Positions 1-8,730 of a DNA stretch of 64,000 nucleotides are shown here, piece after piece. The notes beneath the pieces are model-generated. The model did not search any database, was not told the DNA's origin, and saw only the letters and a list, made by a program, of their open reading frames with translations. The position numbers were made by a program, and so were the translations under genes. The first letter of the stretch is position 1. The number at the start of each line of letters is the position of its first letter. Source of the DNA: Fibrobacterota bacterium (GTDB lineage: Bacteria > Fibrobacterota > Fibrobacteria > UBA11236); NCBI GenBank assembly GCA_947482115.1, contig CANKII010000002.1, positions 124,001-188,000 of the forward strand, written 5' to 3'.

Positions 1-250
1 TCAGATTCAAGGGAACCGCAATGACGGCGATGAGCAAGGTGAGGCGGATGGAAAACAAGGTGTCCGCATCCGCGAAGGAATGGAAATAAGCCCACACACC
101 TTTTTCAAAAGCGTTCACGAATACCGCAGCCAATGGCAGCAGCAACAAAAAGACGAGATAACCCACAGCCACGGCGATGAGCAGCCATTGAAACCACTTG
201 GGTTCGGTGACGGCTTCGCGTTTACCGGGTTCAACTTTATTCGCATTCAT
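1..250 (-). CDS. cysW: Sulfate ABC transporter permease CysW (5' part, cut by window edge)
   Basis: First 83 codons of the second membrane subunit of the sulfate/thiosulfate importer. The visible part has a charged cytoplasmic N-terminus ([14 protein letters not shown]), then a transmembrane helix ([20 protein letters not shown]) and the [15 protein letters not shown] stretch typical of CysW. The ATG overlaps the cysT stop codon (ATGA), so the two permease subunits are translationally coupled. The family works as a CysT-CysW heterodimer with a CysA ATPase and a periplasmic binding protein; CysA is presumably encoded beyond the left edge. Assignment rests on this segment plus operon context. 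Confidence 0.88.
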   Translation of the reverse strand, partial: MNANKVEPGKREAVTEPKWFQWLLIAVAVGYLVFLLLLPLAAVFVNAFEKGVWAYFHSFADADTLFSIRLTLLIAVIAVPLNL

Positions 251-1119
251 CGGATCGGAGCCTTGCTACCCACCCATTTTTGTAACAGATTGATGAACAG
301 CAACAGGGAGAAGGACAACACCAGCATCACGCAGGCGATGGCGGTGGCTCCGGCGTAATTGTATTGCTCAAGTTTACTGACGATGATCAGCGGGACGATT
401 TCCGTTTTCATCGGCATGTTGCCGGAAATGAAAATCACCGAGCCGTATTCGCCGAGTACGCGGGCAAAGGCGAGAGAGCCGCCGGTGAAAAGGGGAGGGA
501 GCAAAGTCGGGAAAATCACCTTGGAAAAAGTCTGCCAGCGGTTGGCCCCCAGCGATGCGGCCGCTTCTTCCACTTCCCTGTCCAAGTCCTCAATCACCGG
601 TTGCAAAGTGCGGACGACGAAGGGCAGGCCGATGAAAATCAACGCCACTGTGATGCCCAGCGGAGTGTAGGCCACTTGAATGCCGAATCGATCCAATATG
701 GATCCAATCCATCCGGTGGGCGCGTAAATCTCGGTGAGGGCAATACCCGCGACGGCGGTGGGTAATGCGAAAGGCAAATCAACCATGGAATCCAGCAAGC
801 CTCTTCCGGGAAATCGGTAACGGACCAGCACCCATGCCACCAGCAATCCGAAGAAGGTGTTGACTCCCGCCGCTTCCGCCGAAGAAACGAAAGTCAAACG
901 GAAAGCCAGCAACACTTCACGGTCGGTGAAGATTTCCTTGAATTGCGCCCATGTCAGCAAAGACGCTTTGAAAAAAGTGGCGGAGAGCGGAATGAGCACC
1001 AACAGGCTCAGGTAGAGCGTGGTGAAACCCAAAGTCAGGCCAAAGCCGGGAATGATGGAAGCGGTTTTCTTCCTTCTCTTTCCGGTTGCCTGAATCTTTT
1101 CCGCGACTGCTGCGTTCAC
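247..1119 (-). CDS. cysT: Sulfate ABC transporter permease CysT (CysU)
   Basis: 290-residue inner-membrane permease subunit of the sulfate/thiosulfate importer. About six hydrophobic helices are visible, the first near residues 25-48. The cytoplasmic EAA loop ([21 protein letters not shown] at about residues 190-210) docks onto the CysA ATPase. The C-terminal [19 protein letters not shown] stretch is characteristic of the CysT/CysW family. It lies 3 bp downstream of the binding-protein gene and overlaps cysW by 4 bp. Length matches the family. CysT rather than another molybdate or phosphate permease is favoured by the adjacent Sbp-type binding protein. Confidence 0.93.
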   Translation of the reverse strand: MNAAVAEKIQATGKRRKKTASIIPGFGLTLGFTTLYLSLLVLIPLSATFFKASLLTWAQFKEIFTDREVLLAFRLTFVSSAEAAGVNTFFGLLVAWVLVRYRFPGRGLLDSMVDLPFALPTAVAGIALTEIYAPTGWIGSILDRFGIQVAYTPLGITVALIFIGLPFVVRTLQPVIEDLDREVEEAAASLGANRWQTFSKVIFPTLLPPLFTGGSLAFARVLGEYGSVIFISGNMPMKTEIVPLIIVSKLEQYNYAGATAIACVMLVLSFSLLLFINLLQKWVGSKAPIR

Positions 1120-1122
1120 GCC

Positions 1123-2142
1123 TTACTTGCCTTCCTTTTGGATTTGATCGAACACGCCGCCGTCCGCAAAATGGACTTTCTGAGCCTTCTGCCATCCGCC
1201 AAACAGGTCTTTAATGGTAAAAAGACTCACCTGTGGAAAGGACGCAGCGTATTTGTCCGCCGCTTTTTTGGAAATCGGACGGTAGAAATTTCGCGCCGCC
1301 ACATCCTGTCCTTCATCCGAGTACAGATATTCCAGATAAGCCCGCGCCACTTTTGCAGTACCGTGTTTGGACGCGACGCGATCCACTAAGGCCACGGGAG
1401 GTTCTGCGAGAATGCTAATGGAGGGAGTGACGATTTCCACTCTCCCCGCGCCCAGTTCTTTCACGGCCAGTTGGGCTTCATTCTCCCACGCGAGCAACAC
1501 ATCGCCTATGCGTCGCTGCACAAAGGTGGTTGTTGCACCGCGCGCACCTGCATCCAACACAGGTACGTTCTTGTACATGCGCTTCACAAAGTCGCGCGCT
1601 TTTGCGGAATCGCCATTGTTCTTCTTGAGCGCAAAACCCCATGCCGCGAGATACGCCCAGCGTGCCCCGCCGGAGGTTTTCGGATTGGGTGTGATGACGG
1701 CGATTCCCTGTTTCACCACGTCATCCCAGTCCTTGATGTGCTTGGGATTTCCCTTGCGAACCAGAAAGACGATGGTGGAAGTGTAAGGCGTGCTGTTGTT
1801 GGGCAGCAAAGTCTGCCAGTTCTTCGGAAGCAACTGTGCCTTTTCGGAAATGGCGTCGATGTCATAGGCCAATGCCAAAGTCACCACGTCGGCATCAAGT
1901 CCATCGATCACGGAGCGCGCCTGTTTCCCCGACCCGCCATGCGATTGGGAAACGCTGAGGTCTTGTCCGGTTTTCCCCTTCCAATAATTGGCGAACACCT
2001 TGTTGTAGTCTTCGTACAATTCGCGGGTGGGATCATAGGACACGTTGAGCAACTTGACGCCACCTGCCTTCACGGGAATGATTGCGAGAGTCAGACCCAC
2101 GGTTAAAACCTTGAGCGCGTATTTGTGAACCCAATTTTTCAT
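1123..2142 (-). CDS. sbp: Periplasmic sulfate-binding protein
   Basis: 339-residue sulfate-binding protein that delivers sulfate to CysTW in the periplasm. Residues 1-26 form a Sec signal peptide ending in a PVKAG-type cleavage region. Family signatures are [17 protein letters not shown] near the mature N-terminus, [18 protein letters not shown] (anion-binding loop), [20 protein letters not shown], and C-terminal [20 protein letters not shown]. An AGGA Shine-Dalgarno sequence 7 bases before the ATG supports the start. It is the third gene of an Rrf2 regulator-porin-sbp-cysT-cysW operon. Sbp and CysP (thiosulfate) are hard to separate by eye. Confidence 0.93.
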   Translation of the reverse strand: MKNWVHKYALKVLTVGLTLAIIPVKAGGVKLLNVSYDPTRELYEDYNKVFANYWKGKTGQDLSVSQSHGGSGKQARSVIDGLDADVVTLALAYDIDAISEKAQLLPKNWQTLLPNNSTPYTSTIVFLVRKGNPKHIKDWDDVVKQGIAVITPNPKTSGGARWAYLAAWGFALKKNNGDSAKARDFVKRMYKNVPVLDAGARGATTTFVQRRIGDVLLAWENEAQLAVKELGAGRVEIVTPSISILAEPPVALVDRVASKHGTAKVARAYLEYLYSDEGQDVAARNFYRPISKKAADKYAASFPQVSLFTIKDLFGGWQKAQKVHFADGGVFDQIQKEGK

Positions 2143-2181
2143 GATGATTTCCTATTGCCTTTTTCAGTTTTAGTTGTTGGT

Positions 2182-3720
2182 TTAAAAGTTGAGTTGCAAG
2201 CGGGTGGTGATGACCTGTTCCTTGTCGCGGTTCTTGACCTTACCAGACCAGTCTTTGGCGCCCTGCTGAAATTTTGTGAATTCATAATCGAGTACCCATT
2301 TCACCTGACGGGAGAGGTACCAGTTCACCCCGCCGCCGTAGGACGTTGCCTTTCTCACGCTGGCCAAAGTATCGGCATAGAGTGGAAAGGTTTTTTTGTC
2401 GGGAGTGAATTGTCCGGCGCGCGCCACCAATTCGATGGCACCGATGTCGGAAAAGCTGGGAGAAAAAGGATGCCGGGGTTTTACGCCCTTGAAAGAAGTC
2501 GGATCCCCGGTGACAACCCAGGAAGCGGAAAGTCCCCACGCGGCATTGACCAAGGTGGTCGGATTCCGCACGATATAGGTCTTGTTTGCGGCGATGGTGT
2601 CGCGAATGGGTTTGCTGCGTGCGACTTTTTGGGAGGAGAGGATGTATTCGCCAAACAGGCTGAAGGGGCCCGCATACCAGTATCCCTGCGGATTGACCCG
2701 GTAATGTGCTCCCACCGTGCGAACCGTCAGGGAATCCACAATGGTGGCAACGCCATTGAGGGGTACTCCACTGGTCGGAACTTTGTTTTGGCGGTAGGAA
2801 AAAATCGTGTTCTGTCCTGCAGATTTAATCGAGGGCAGGTTGCTGATGGTGCTGTCGCCCCAAAATGCGCCCCACGATCCGGAAGTTCCCAATCCCAAAT
2901 TGCTAAGCCAATCGATGCTCAGGCTTTTGAAGGGCTGGAGGAACAGTCGTCCGGTGAAGTCCTTGTGATCGGTGAGATCATTATCCTTGCTGGCTCCGTC
3001 TTCCGCACCGTTGAAATAACCCACGGCGTAGTTGACCGATTCGCCCAAAAGATCCCCCGAGATTTGCACACCGACATCACGGCTGGGGGACAACGCTGCG
3101 GGAAAGTTGTATTCCACGAAATTATTGTCCGAACTCGCCTGTAATCTTTCCAAACCGATGGGCGGCGTGAATTTTCCGATGCGGACTTTGAACTCCGGCC
3201 AGAAATTCACTTCACCATAGGCATCCAGCAACACGAAGGTCCCGCCTCCGAAGTCTGGAGTGATCCGTAAGTTGTAATACTTGTACAGGGTCACATCCCA
3301 GACGGGACGGATTCTGCGCAAGAGAAAAGTGTTGACCAGTTTCGGGTTCTGTCTCAGATAGTTGTTTTCCACATAGACGCTGTCATTCTTGTACTTGCGA
3401 ACGTCGCTGTAGTTGGTGTCGTTCACGAAGCCGCGATAATCCGCCTGAAGCAAGCCCCGCCACTTCATCACGAAATTTTCATCGGCGGATTTTAGAGTGA
3501 ACCCATCCTGTCCGACGCTGATGGTGGGAGCAGGGGTTTTGTTTGCGGTCACTTCATCCTGAACCTCAAGCTTCCTTTCCAGAATGCGGATCTTCTGATC
3601 CAGCTGATCCAGGGTGGGGGTGTCGGAAGATTCCTGTGCGCCGGAAAGGGTTGGAATGGAAAGCAGTGCTGCTAAAAGCACCTTGTTTCCTATGGTGTGA
3701 AGGGCGTTTCTCGTTTTCAT
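2182..3720 (-). CDS. Outer-membrane porin, phosphate-selective porin O/P type
   Basis: 512-residue protein with a signal peptide (cleavage near residue 28), a short coiled coil (about residues 35-55, LDQLDQKIRILERKLEV) and a long run of alternating aromatic beta strands ending in Phe (LQLNF), the usual outer-membrane barrel ending. The layout matches the Porin_O_P family, whose members form anion-selective trimeric channels. Its place between an Rrf2 regulator and sulfate-transport genes suggests sulfate or another sulfur oxyanion as cargo rather than phosphate; that is an inference from context. AGGA lies 7 bases before the ATG. Confidence 0.8.
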   Translation of the reverse strand: MKTRNALHTIGNKVLLAALLSIPTLSGAQESSDTPTLDQLDQKIRILERKLEVQDEVTANKTPAPTISVGQDGFTLKSADENFVMKWRGLLQADYRGFVNDTNYSDVRKYKNDSVYVENNYLRQNPKLVNTFLLRRIRPVWDVTLYKYYNLRITPDFGGGTFVLLDAYGEVNFWPEFKVRIGKFTPPIGLERLQASSDNNFVEYNFPAALSPSRDVGVQISGDLLGESVNYAVGYFNGAEDGASKDNDLTDHKDFTGRLFLQPFKSLSIDWLSNLGLGTSGSWGAFWGDSTISNLPSIKSAGQNTIFSYRQNKVPTSGVPLNGVATIVDSLTVRTVGAHYRVNPQGYWYAGPFSLFGEYILSSQKVARSKPIRDTIAANKTYIVRNPTTLVNAAWGLSASWVVTGDPTSFKGVKPRHPFSPSFSDIGAIELVARAGQFTPDKKTFPLYADTLASVRKATSYGGGVNWYLSRQVKWVLDYEFTKFQQGAKDWSGKVKNRDKEQVITTRLQLNF

Positions 3721-3763
3721 CCATATATCCTATGGGTTTGGCATTTTTTTTAAAAGAGTTCGT

Positions 3764-4219
3764 TCAGATGGAGTACATCAAGGCCGATTCATCGGACTCG
3801 GAGTTTTCCATCGCGACCAGAGTTTCGAGACTGGTTCCATCGAGTATCTCTGCGGTGATGTCCCGGACTTTTTTCATCACGCGGCGAATGCCACAGTTCT
3901 TGAAGTCCAGACATTCCTCGCATTTCTCAAAGGCCGTTGCGCTGACGCACGGGACAAGGGCGAGGGGACCGTTGAAGGTACGGACGATTTTTCCCACGGC
4001 GATTTTTTTCGGATCCAGTCCCAGATAATACCCGCCGTTCTTTCCCTGTTTGCTTTTCAGGATGCGGAGATTCTTCAATTCCAAAAGAATTTGTTCCAGA
4101 AATTTTCTCGGCAGCTTTTCCGCATCGGCGATTTCTCCGATCAGTACGGGGCCCCGATCCTTGGATTTGGCCAAGTAAATCAGGGCTTTCAACGCGTATT
4201 TGGCTCTCATGGAAATCAT
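3764..4219 (-). CDS. Rrf2-family transcriptional regulator
   Basis: 151-residue winged-helix regulator. The N-terminus (MRAKYALKALIYLAKSK) and recognition-helix region (AEKLPRKFLEQILLELKNLRILKSKQGKNGGY is the corresponding stretch in outline: LEQILLELKN then GKNGGYYLG) are classic Rrf2. Four cysteines in the pattern C-x8-C-x2-C-x5-C (about residues 98-116) could ligate an iron-sulfur cluster as in IscR/NsrR, though the spacing differs. It heads the sulfate operon, so a CymR-like sulfur-availability regulator is the likely role. Two in-frame ATGs three codons apart (4219 and 4210) are possible starts. An inverted repeat directly upstream may be its own operator. Confidence 0.88.
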   Translation of the reverse strand: MISMRAKYALKALIYLAKSKDRGPVLIGEIADAEKLPRKFLEQILLELKNLRILKSKQGKNGGYYLGLDPKKIAVGKIVRTFNGPLALVPCVSATAFEKCEECLDFKNCGIRRVMKKVRDITAEILDGTSLETLVAMENSESDESALMYSI

Positions 4220-4220
4220 A

Positions 4221-4239
4221 ACATAGTATTCCTATATGT
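4221..4239. promoter_or_regulatory. Candidate Rrf2 operator upstream of the regulator gene
   Basis: A 19-bp dyad with arms ACATA and TATGT around a 9-bp centre, containing an inner inverted repeat ATAG-N5-CTAT. It lies 1-2 bp upstream of the regulator ATG. The core TTCCTAT recurs just before the porin start (TCCTAT at 3728-3733) and before sbp (TTCCTAT at 2149-2155). Read on the minus strand this core is ATAGGA, so at the two downstream genes it may simply be the ribosome binding site. Confidence 0.4.
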
Positions 4240-4390
4240 TTAATAATAAAAAGATGAAGCGCCTTTGTCAAGATGAAAAATCATGGGTGTTGTGTATCAC
4301 AATGTTTCAGATTCCAATCTTGTTTCAGGCAATAAAAATCAGCTTTAAATCCCGTATGGCTTTATATTCAGAATAAAGAAGGAGGCGGTC

Positions 4391-6349
4391 ATGAGAACCC
4401 ACATAGCGATGCTAGGAATGCTTGCGATACTGGAGATTGCCGTTGCCGAGGAGAATTATTCACAATGGTCCAAATACCGCCCCATCTCGATAAATACCAC
4501 TAGTAGTGGCGCAAACGTTGCCGGGACGGTATCGAATTTCCCGGTACTCGTGCGATTGACATCCGCCTATGCTGACGTTTTCACTCAGACATTGAGCGGT
4601 GGCGCCGACATTCGCTTCACGGATTCCACGGGAACGGTGCGATTACCGCATCAAAAAGAAAGATGGGATACCGCTGCACAAGTTGCAGAATTTTGGGTCT
4701 TGGTTCCCAGCATCGCGGGAAATGCCAGCACCGGTATTCGTCTTTACTGGGGGAAGAGCGGCGTCGCCGATAGTTCCAATGGAAGCCGGGTTTTTTCCAC
4801 GGGCAATGATTTCAGGGCTGTCTGGCACCTGAACGAGCCTTCCGGGGATATCAGCGATGTCACCGACAATGCTTTTGCGGGAATCAATAACGGCACGGTA
4901 AGCGCGGCAAGTCAAATCGGAATGGGGCGTTCATTCAATGGAACAACGTCGAATTATATCCGTATCGATAAAAGCGGCCGGGATGACGGCGGTGCCAATA
5001 CGAATAATGCGAAGGCAAGTCTTTTGGATTCCCTGTTAACCACGTTCACCGTGTCGACGTGGTTCAACGCCACCAGTTGGGGTAGCACCGTTTCCAAGCT
5101 TATTTGCCGGGGAAGCTCCACCATCAAATACGCTTTTCAGGGAACCAATCCCGGTTTACTCTTCAATCAAAACGCAACGACTTCGGGCCCCAAAACCACA
5201 AGTGATCCTGCAACCGGCTGGCATTTGGTGCACGGGACATACTCGGGTGGCACGGCGAATTTTTTCATGGATGGCGTGCTCGTTGCTTCCCGGACGGGTG
5301 GTTCCCGCGCCACGGATTGCAGTCCCTATGAATTGATGATTGGTGCACGCAACACCTCCACCGCCTATCCTCCGACTTCCGTCGCCGAGCCTTTCCACGG
5401 GTTGCTCGACGAAATCCGAATCCAAGGCGCGCCGCGAAGCACCGATTGGATCAAGCTGGACTATGAAACGCAAAAGGCCGGTTCGACCGCCGTGACTTTG
5501 GGCGCCACGGTTGTCCGTGTTTCAGGTTCTCCCATCATCATCTCGGGTCCGGCAAACAAAACCTTTGTGCCGGGCACCACCGTGAAGTTCGGTGTGGTTG
5601 CATCGGGCAATGCCACGCTCGTTTACAAATGGGTTCGACGCAATGTGGATACAGTGGGAACCAACTCTGATAGCTTGACTTTGACGAATGCTTCGGCGGC
5701 GGATACGGGGACGTATAAATGCGTGGTGAGCAACAGTCTCGGCCAAGCTGTGACTGCTTCGGCAACGTTGACCCTGGCGATTGCACCTAACATTGTACAA
5801 CATCCCACAGATTGGAATATGCTCAATTTAGGGAGTTACAGATTTGTAGTGGTTGCAACGGGAAGTAATCCGCTGACTTACAAGTGGGTGAAAAACAATG
5901 TGGATACACTTTCAAATACAGGGGTATTCTCAGGAGCAACGACAGATACCTTGAAGTTTACTAATGCTCAAATTTCTGATACAGGAACGTTTAAATGTGT
6001 GGTAAGAAATGTGGCTGGGCAAGCGGTGACTAATACGGCGCATTTGTTTTCAGCGGAAGTAGGTATATCACGAGGTTTTATAAATGGAAATTTCGCCATT
6101 CAAAATCTTGGCTCCTCTGTAAAATTCCATCTTCCCGACGGGATTTCCTCCGCTCGTGTTTCTGTGATGGATGTTTGGGGGCGGATTGTGTGGAACAAAA
6201 CGGCGGGTGGGGGAGTGCATGAATTGGTTTGGGATGGCAAAGTCAATGAAGGCAGGCCAGTCACAGGCATTTACTTTGCACGCATGACCACGGACGATGG
6301 AAAAAATTCCAGGATTCTCGCAGAAAGCAAAATAACCTTGGTTCATTGA
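4391..6349 (+). CDS. Secreted DUF2341/LamG/Ig-domain protein, copy 1
   Basis: 652-residue exported protein. Signal peptide about residues 1-19. A DUF2341 domain follows (about 30-128, with RFTDSTGTVRLPHQKERWD and RLYWGKSG), then a LamG/concanavalin-like fold (about 140-345), two Ig-like domains (about 380-465 and 470-555, each ending in DTGTYKCVV or DTGTFKCVV), and a C-terminal FlgD-like beta domain (RVSVMDVWGRIVWNKTAGGG). Such tails act as secretion or sorting signals in FCB bacteria; whether that holds here is unproven. Likely a carbohydrate-binding surface protein. GGAGG 6 bases before the ATG supports the start. The second Ig domain (5780-6060) is visibly AT-richer than its surroundings. 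A paralogue follows 30 bp downstream. Confidence 0.78.
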   Translation: MRTHIAMLGMLAILEIAVAEENYSQWSKYRPISINTTSSGANVAGTVSNFPVLVRLTSAYADVFTQTLSGGADIRFTDSTGTVRLPHQKERWDTAAQVAEFWVLVPSIAGNASTGIRLYWGKSGVADSSNGSRVFSTGNDFRAVWHLNEPSGDISDVTDNAFAGINNGTVSAASQIGMGRSFNGTTSNYIRIDKSGRDDGGANTNNAKASLLDSLLTTFTVSTWFNATSWGSTVSKLICRGSSTIKYAFQGTNPGLLFNQNATTSGPKTTSDPATGWHLVHGTYSGGTANFFMDGVLVASRTGGSRATDCSPYELMIGARNTSTAYPPTSVAEPFHGLLDEIRIQGAPRSTDWIKLDYETQKAGSTAVTLGATVVRVSGSPIIISGPANKTFVPGTTVKFGVVASGNATLVYKWVRRNVDTVGTNSDSLTLTNASAADTGTYKCVVSNSLGQAVTASATLTLAIAPNIVQHPTDWNMLNLGSYRFVVVATGSNPLTYKWVKNNVDTLSNTGVFSGATTDTLKFTNAQISDTGTFKCVVRNVAGQAVTNTAHLFSAEVGISRGFINGNFAIQNLGSSVKFHLPDGISSARVSVMDVWGRIVWNKTAGGGVHELVWDGKVNEGRPVTGIYFARMTTDDGKNSRILAESKITLVH

Positions 6350-6379
6350 ACAGCTTAGAGAAAGAAAACGGAGGCAATC

Positions 6380-8350
6380 ATGAAAACAAAAATTGGAGTT
6401 TTCGCCGTTCTTTTGGGCATCACGATGGTATTCTCGGAGGAATATTCCCAATGGTCCAGGTATCGCCCTATCACCATTAACACCACCAGTAGCGGTGCAA
6501 ACGTCGCCGGGACAGTGTCGAATTTCCCGGTTCTCGTACGGTTGACTTCAGCTAATGCCGATGTATTTGCCACAGCCTTGAGCGGTGGCGCGGATATTCG
6601 CTTCACAGATTCTACGGGAACGGTGCGATTGCCGCATCAAAAAGAAAGATGGGATACCGCTGCGCAAGTTGCGGAATTTTGGGTTCTGGTTCCCAGCATC
6701 GCGGGAAATGCCAATACCAGTATTCGCCTGTACTGGGGAAAGAGCGGAGTTGCGGACAGCTCCAAAGCTTCGCAAGTGTTCACCGCTTCCAACGGGTTTG
6801 TGAGCGTTTTGCATTTGGGAGACTCGTCCGGAATTCAGCCGCGTCCCAATGCCGTTTCGGGAGCTCCGGCAGCCACGCCGATGAATTTCCCCAATGGTTA
6901 TGCCCCGAAGAACGGTGTCATCGGAATGGCGGATTCACTTCGCGGCGGATTTCCAGCTACCAAGGATTACATGGATTTGGGAACGATTGCGGGATTCTCC
7001 GATTATACCACAGGGTTCACTTTTTCTGCGTGGGTGTATTCCACTGCGCAGTTGAAAGACATGCCTTACTGGAGCAGCGGGAACGGAGTTAGTGACATCA
7101 TCATCGTCGGGCAAAGCGGAACGGGAACCGGTGAAAAATTCCGTTTCAACGTGGGCACGGGCAGTAACATCGGCATCAATGGCGGAGCCAACAAAATTGC
7201 ATTGAACCAGTGGCGGCGCTATACGTACACCAAGGGTTCGGCAAACGGTCCGTTGCGGATTTACATCAACGGCGTTCTGGATTCCACGGTCACTGGTTTG
7301 CAGGACATTCCCAATGTCAGCCGTCCCAACAATTATCTGGGCCGTTCGTACAACGCTCCGGATTCCAATTTTGCGGGAGCTTTAGACGAAGTGCGTCTGA
7401 GTAATTCAGAATTGAGCGCGAACTGGGTCAAGTTGGATTATGAAACGCAGAAAGCGACAGCGACCGCCGTGACTTTGGGTGCCACGGTTGTCCGTGTTTC
7501 AGGTTCTCCCGTAATCATCTCGGGTCCGGTGAGTAAAACTGTTTTATCGGGCGCTACGGTGAAGTTTGGTGTGGTTGCATCGGGCAATGCCACGCTCGTT
7601 TACAAATGGGTTCGGCGCAATGTGGATACGGTGGGGACCAACTCCGATTCCTTGACTTTGACCAATGTTTCAGCGGCGGATACCGGGGCGTATAAATGTG
7701 TGGTGAGCAATAGTCTCGGCCAAGCCTTGACGGCTTCAGCAAGTCTGACCTTGGCGATTGCGCCTGTGATTACCAATCAACCTTTAAATTCCTTTATCCT
7801 GAATGCGGGTGCGGGTACGGCGAGATTTGGGATTAAAGCTACAGGTAGCACTCCGTTGATCTACCAATGGATTCGAAGGAAGAACTCGGTGATAGATACG
7901 TTAACGAATACCGGAATATTTTCGGGTGCGACAACGGACACTTTGACAGTAACTAATCCATTATTCCCCGACAGTGGTTCCACCTTTAAATGTAGCGTGA
8001 GGAATGCAGCGGGTGTCGTTGTGAGTGACTCCGCGGTCTTGAACGTGCGGGCAGTATTAGCTGTTTTTCCTGGAAAAGGCATTAATTCCTTTTCGATCCA
8101 AAACTTGAGATCCTCCGTGAAGTTTCATCTTCCGGATGGAGTTTCCTCCGCTCGTGTTTCCGTACTGGATATCTGGGGACGTATGGTGTGGAGTAAAACA
8201 GCGGGTGGGGGAGTGCATGAATTGGTTTGGGAAGGTTCTCATTCCGGTCCGGTTGCGGTCCCCGGGGTTTATCTCGTTCGTCTCACCGTTCAGGATGCAA
8301 ACCATTGGTCGAGGCTTGCAGGCGAGTCCAAGGTTTTAGTCACACCTTAA
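6380..8350 (+). CDS. Secreted DUF2341/LamG/Ig-domain protein, copy 2
   Basis: 656-residue paralogue of the preceding gene with the same order: signal peptide (1-19), DUF2341 (about 27-125), LamG-like domain (about 135-345), two Ig-like domains and a FlgD-like C-terminus (RVSVLDIWGRMVWSKTAGGG). The DUF2341 block, first Ig domain and C-terminal motif are nearly identical to copy 1. The LamG region and second Ig domain differ strongly, so ligand specificity may differ. CGGAGG precedes the ATG at 6380. Presumably cotranscribed with copy 1. No catalytic motif is recognisable; an adhesin or polysaccharide-binding role is an inference. Confidence 0.78.
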   Translation: MKTKIGVFAVLLGITMVFSEEYSQWSRYRPITINTTSSGANVAGTVSNFPVLVRLTSANADVFATALSGGADIRFTDSTGTVRLPHQKERWDTAAQVAEFWVLVPSIAGNANTSIRLYWGKSGVADSSKASQVFTASNGFVSVLHLGDSSGIQPRPNAVSGAPAATPMNFPNGYAPKNGVIGMADSLRGGFPATKDYMDLGTIAGFSDYTTGFTFSAWVYSTAQLKDMPYWSSGNGVSDIIIVGQSGTGTGEKFRFNVGTGSNIGINGGANKIALNQWRRYTYTKGSANGPLRIYINGVLDSTVTGLQDIPNVSRPNNYLGRSYNAPDSNFAGALDEVRLSNSELSANWVKLDYETQKATATAVTLGATVVRVSGSPVIISGPVSKTVLSGATVKFGVVASGNATLVYKWVRRNVDTVGTNSDSLTLTNVSAADTGAYKCVVSNSLGQALTASASLTLAIAPVITNQPLNSFILNAGAGTARFGIKATGSTPLIYQWIRRKNSVIDTLTNTGIFSGATTDTLTVTNPLFPDSGSTFKCSVRNAAGVVVSDSAVLNVRAVLAVFPGKGINSFSIQNLRSSVKFHLPDGVSSARVSVLDIWGRMVWSKTAGGGVHELVWEGSHSGPVAVPGVYLVRLTVQDANHWSRLAGESKVLVTP

Positions 8351-8429
8351 AAGTTTTTGCCTTTTTTACACCAAAGCCTCCATATCGCCAAATTTCAACA
8401 AATGGCCTTATAGAGATTGAGACTGAATC

Positions 8430-8458
8430 TTGATTTGATCTCCCGCCCGAACTATATT
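8430..8458 (+). promoter_or_regulatory. Sigma-70-like promoter of feoAB
   Basis: TTGATT at 8430-8435, a 17-bp spacer, and TATATT at 8453-8458. The expected transcription start is 6-8 bp further on, practically at the feoA ATG (8466), and no Shine-Dalgarno sequence precedes that ATG. No clear Fur box is visible. Confidence 0.55.
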
Positions 8459-8465
8459 CAGAAGC

Positions 8466-8720
8466 ATGATCAAGCCGATGCAAACCGCCCAAAGTGAGAT
8501 GACGCTGGACAAACTGTTGGCGGAGATGAATGCCGTGGTGACTGGTCTGGAAGGCTCGCCTGTTTTTCGCCGTCGTTTGCTGGAAGTCGGTTTTGTGGAG
8601 GGAAGCCAGGTCCGTTTTCTGATGGCAACTCCTTTTGGAGACCCGCTGGTGTTTTCCCTGCGCGGAGCCTCGATTGCCTTGCGGAAAAGCGAAGCGCGTT
8701 GCGTTAAAGTTCGGTTATGA
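8466..8720 (+). CDS. feoA: Ferrous iron transport protein FeoA
   Basis: 84-residue SH3-like cytoplasmic protein that assists the FeoB iron(II) transporter. Family pattern is VVTGLEGSPVFRRRLLEVGF (glycine plus arginine-rich helix), then EGSQVRFLMATPFGDPLVFSLRG and ALRKSEARCVKV, matching FeoA end to end. Initiation at ATG 8466 lacks a ribosome binding site; ATG 8478 in the same frame is an alternative. feoB begins about 10 bp downstream in another frame. Confidence 0.93.
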   Translation: MIKPMQTAQSEMTLDKLLAEMNAVVTGLEGSPVFRRRLLEVGFVEGSQVRFLMATPFGDPLVFSLRGASIALRKSEARCVKVRL

Positions 8721-8730
8721 CGGTTCGATT

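Noticed and set aside
8635-8730. Longer FeoB N-terminus starting at ATG 8635
   Set aside because: This stretch is feoA read in another frame and has no similarity to FeoB; the GTPase domain begins right after codon 8731.
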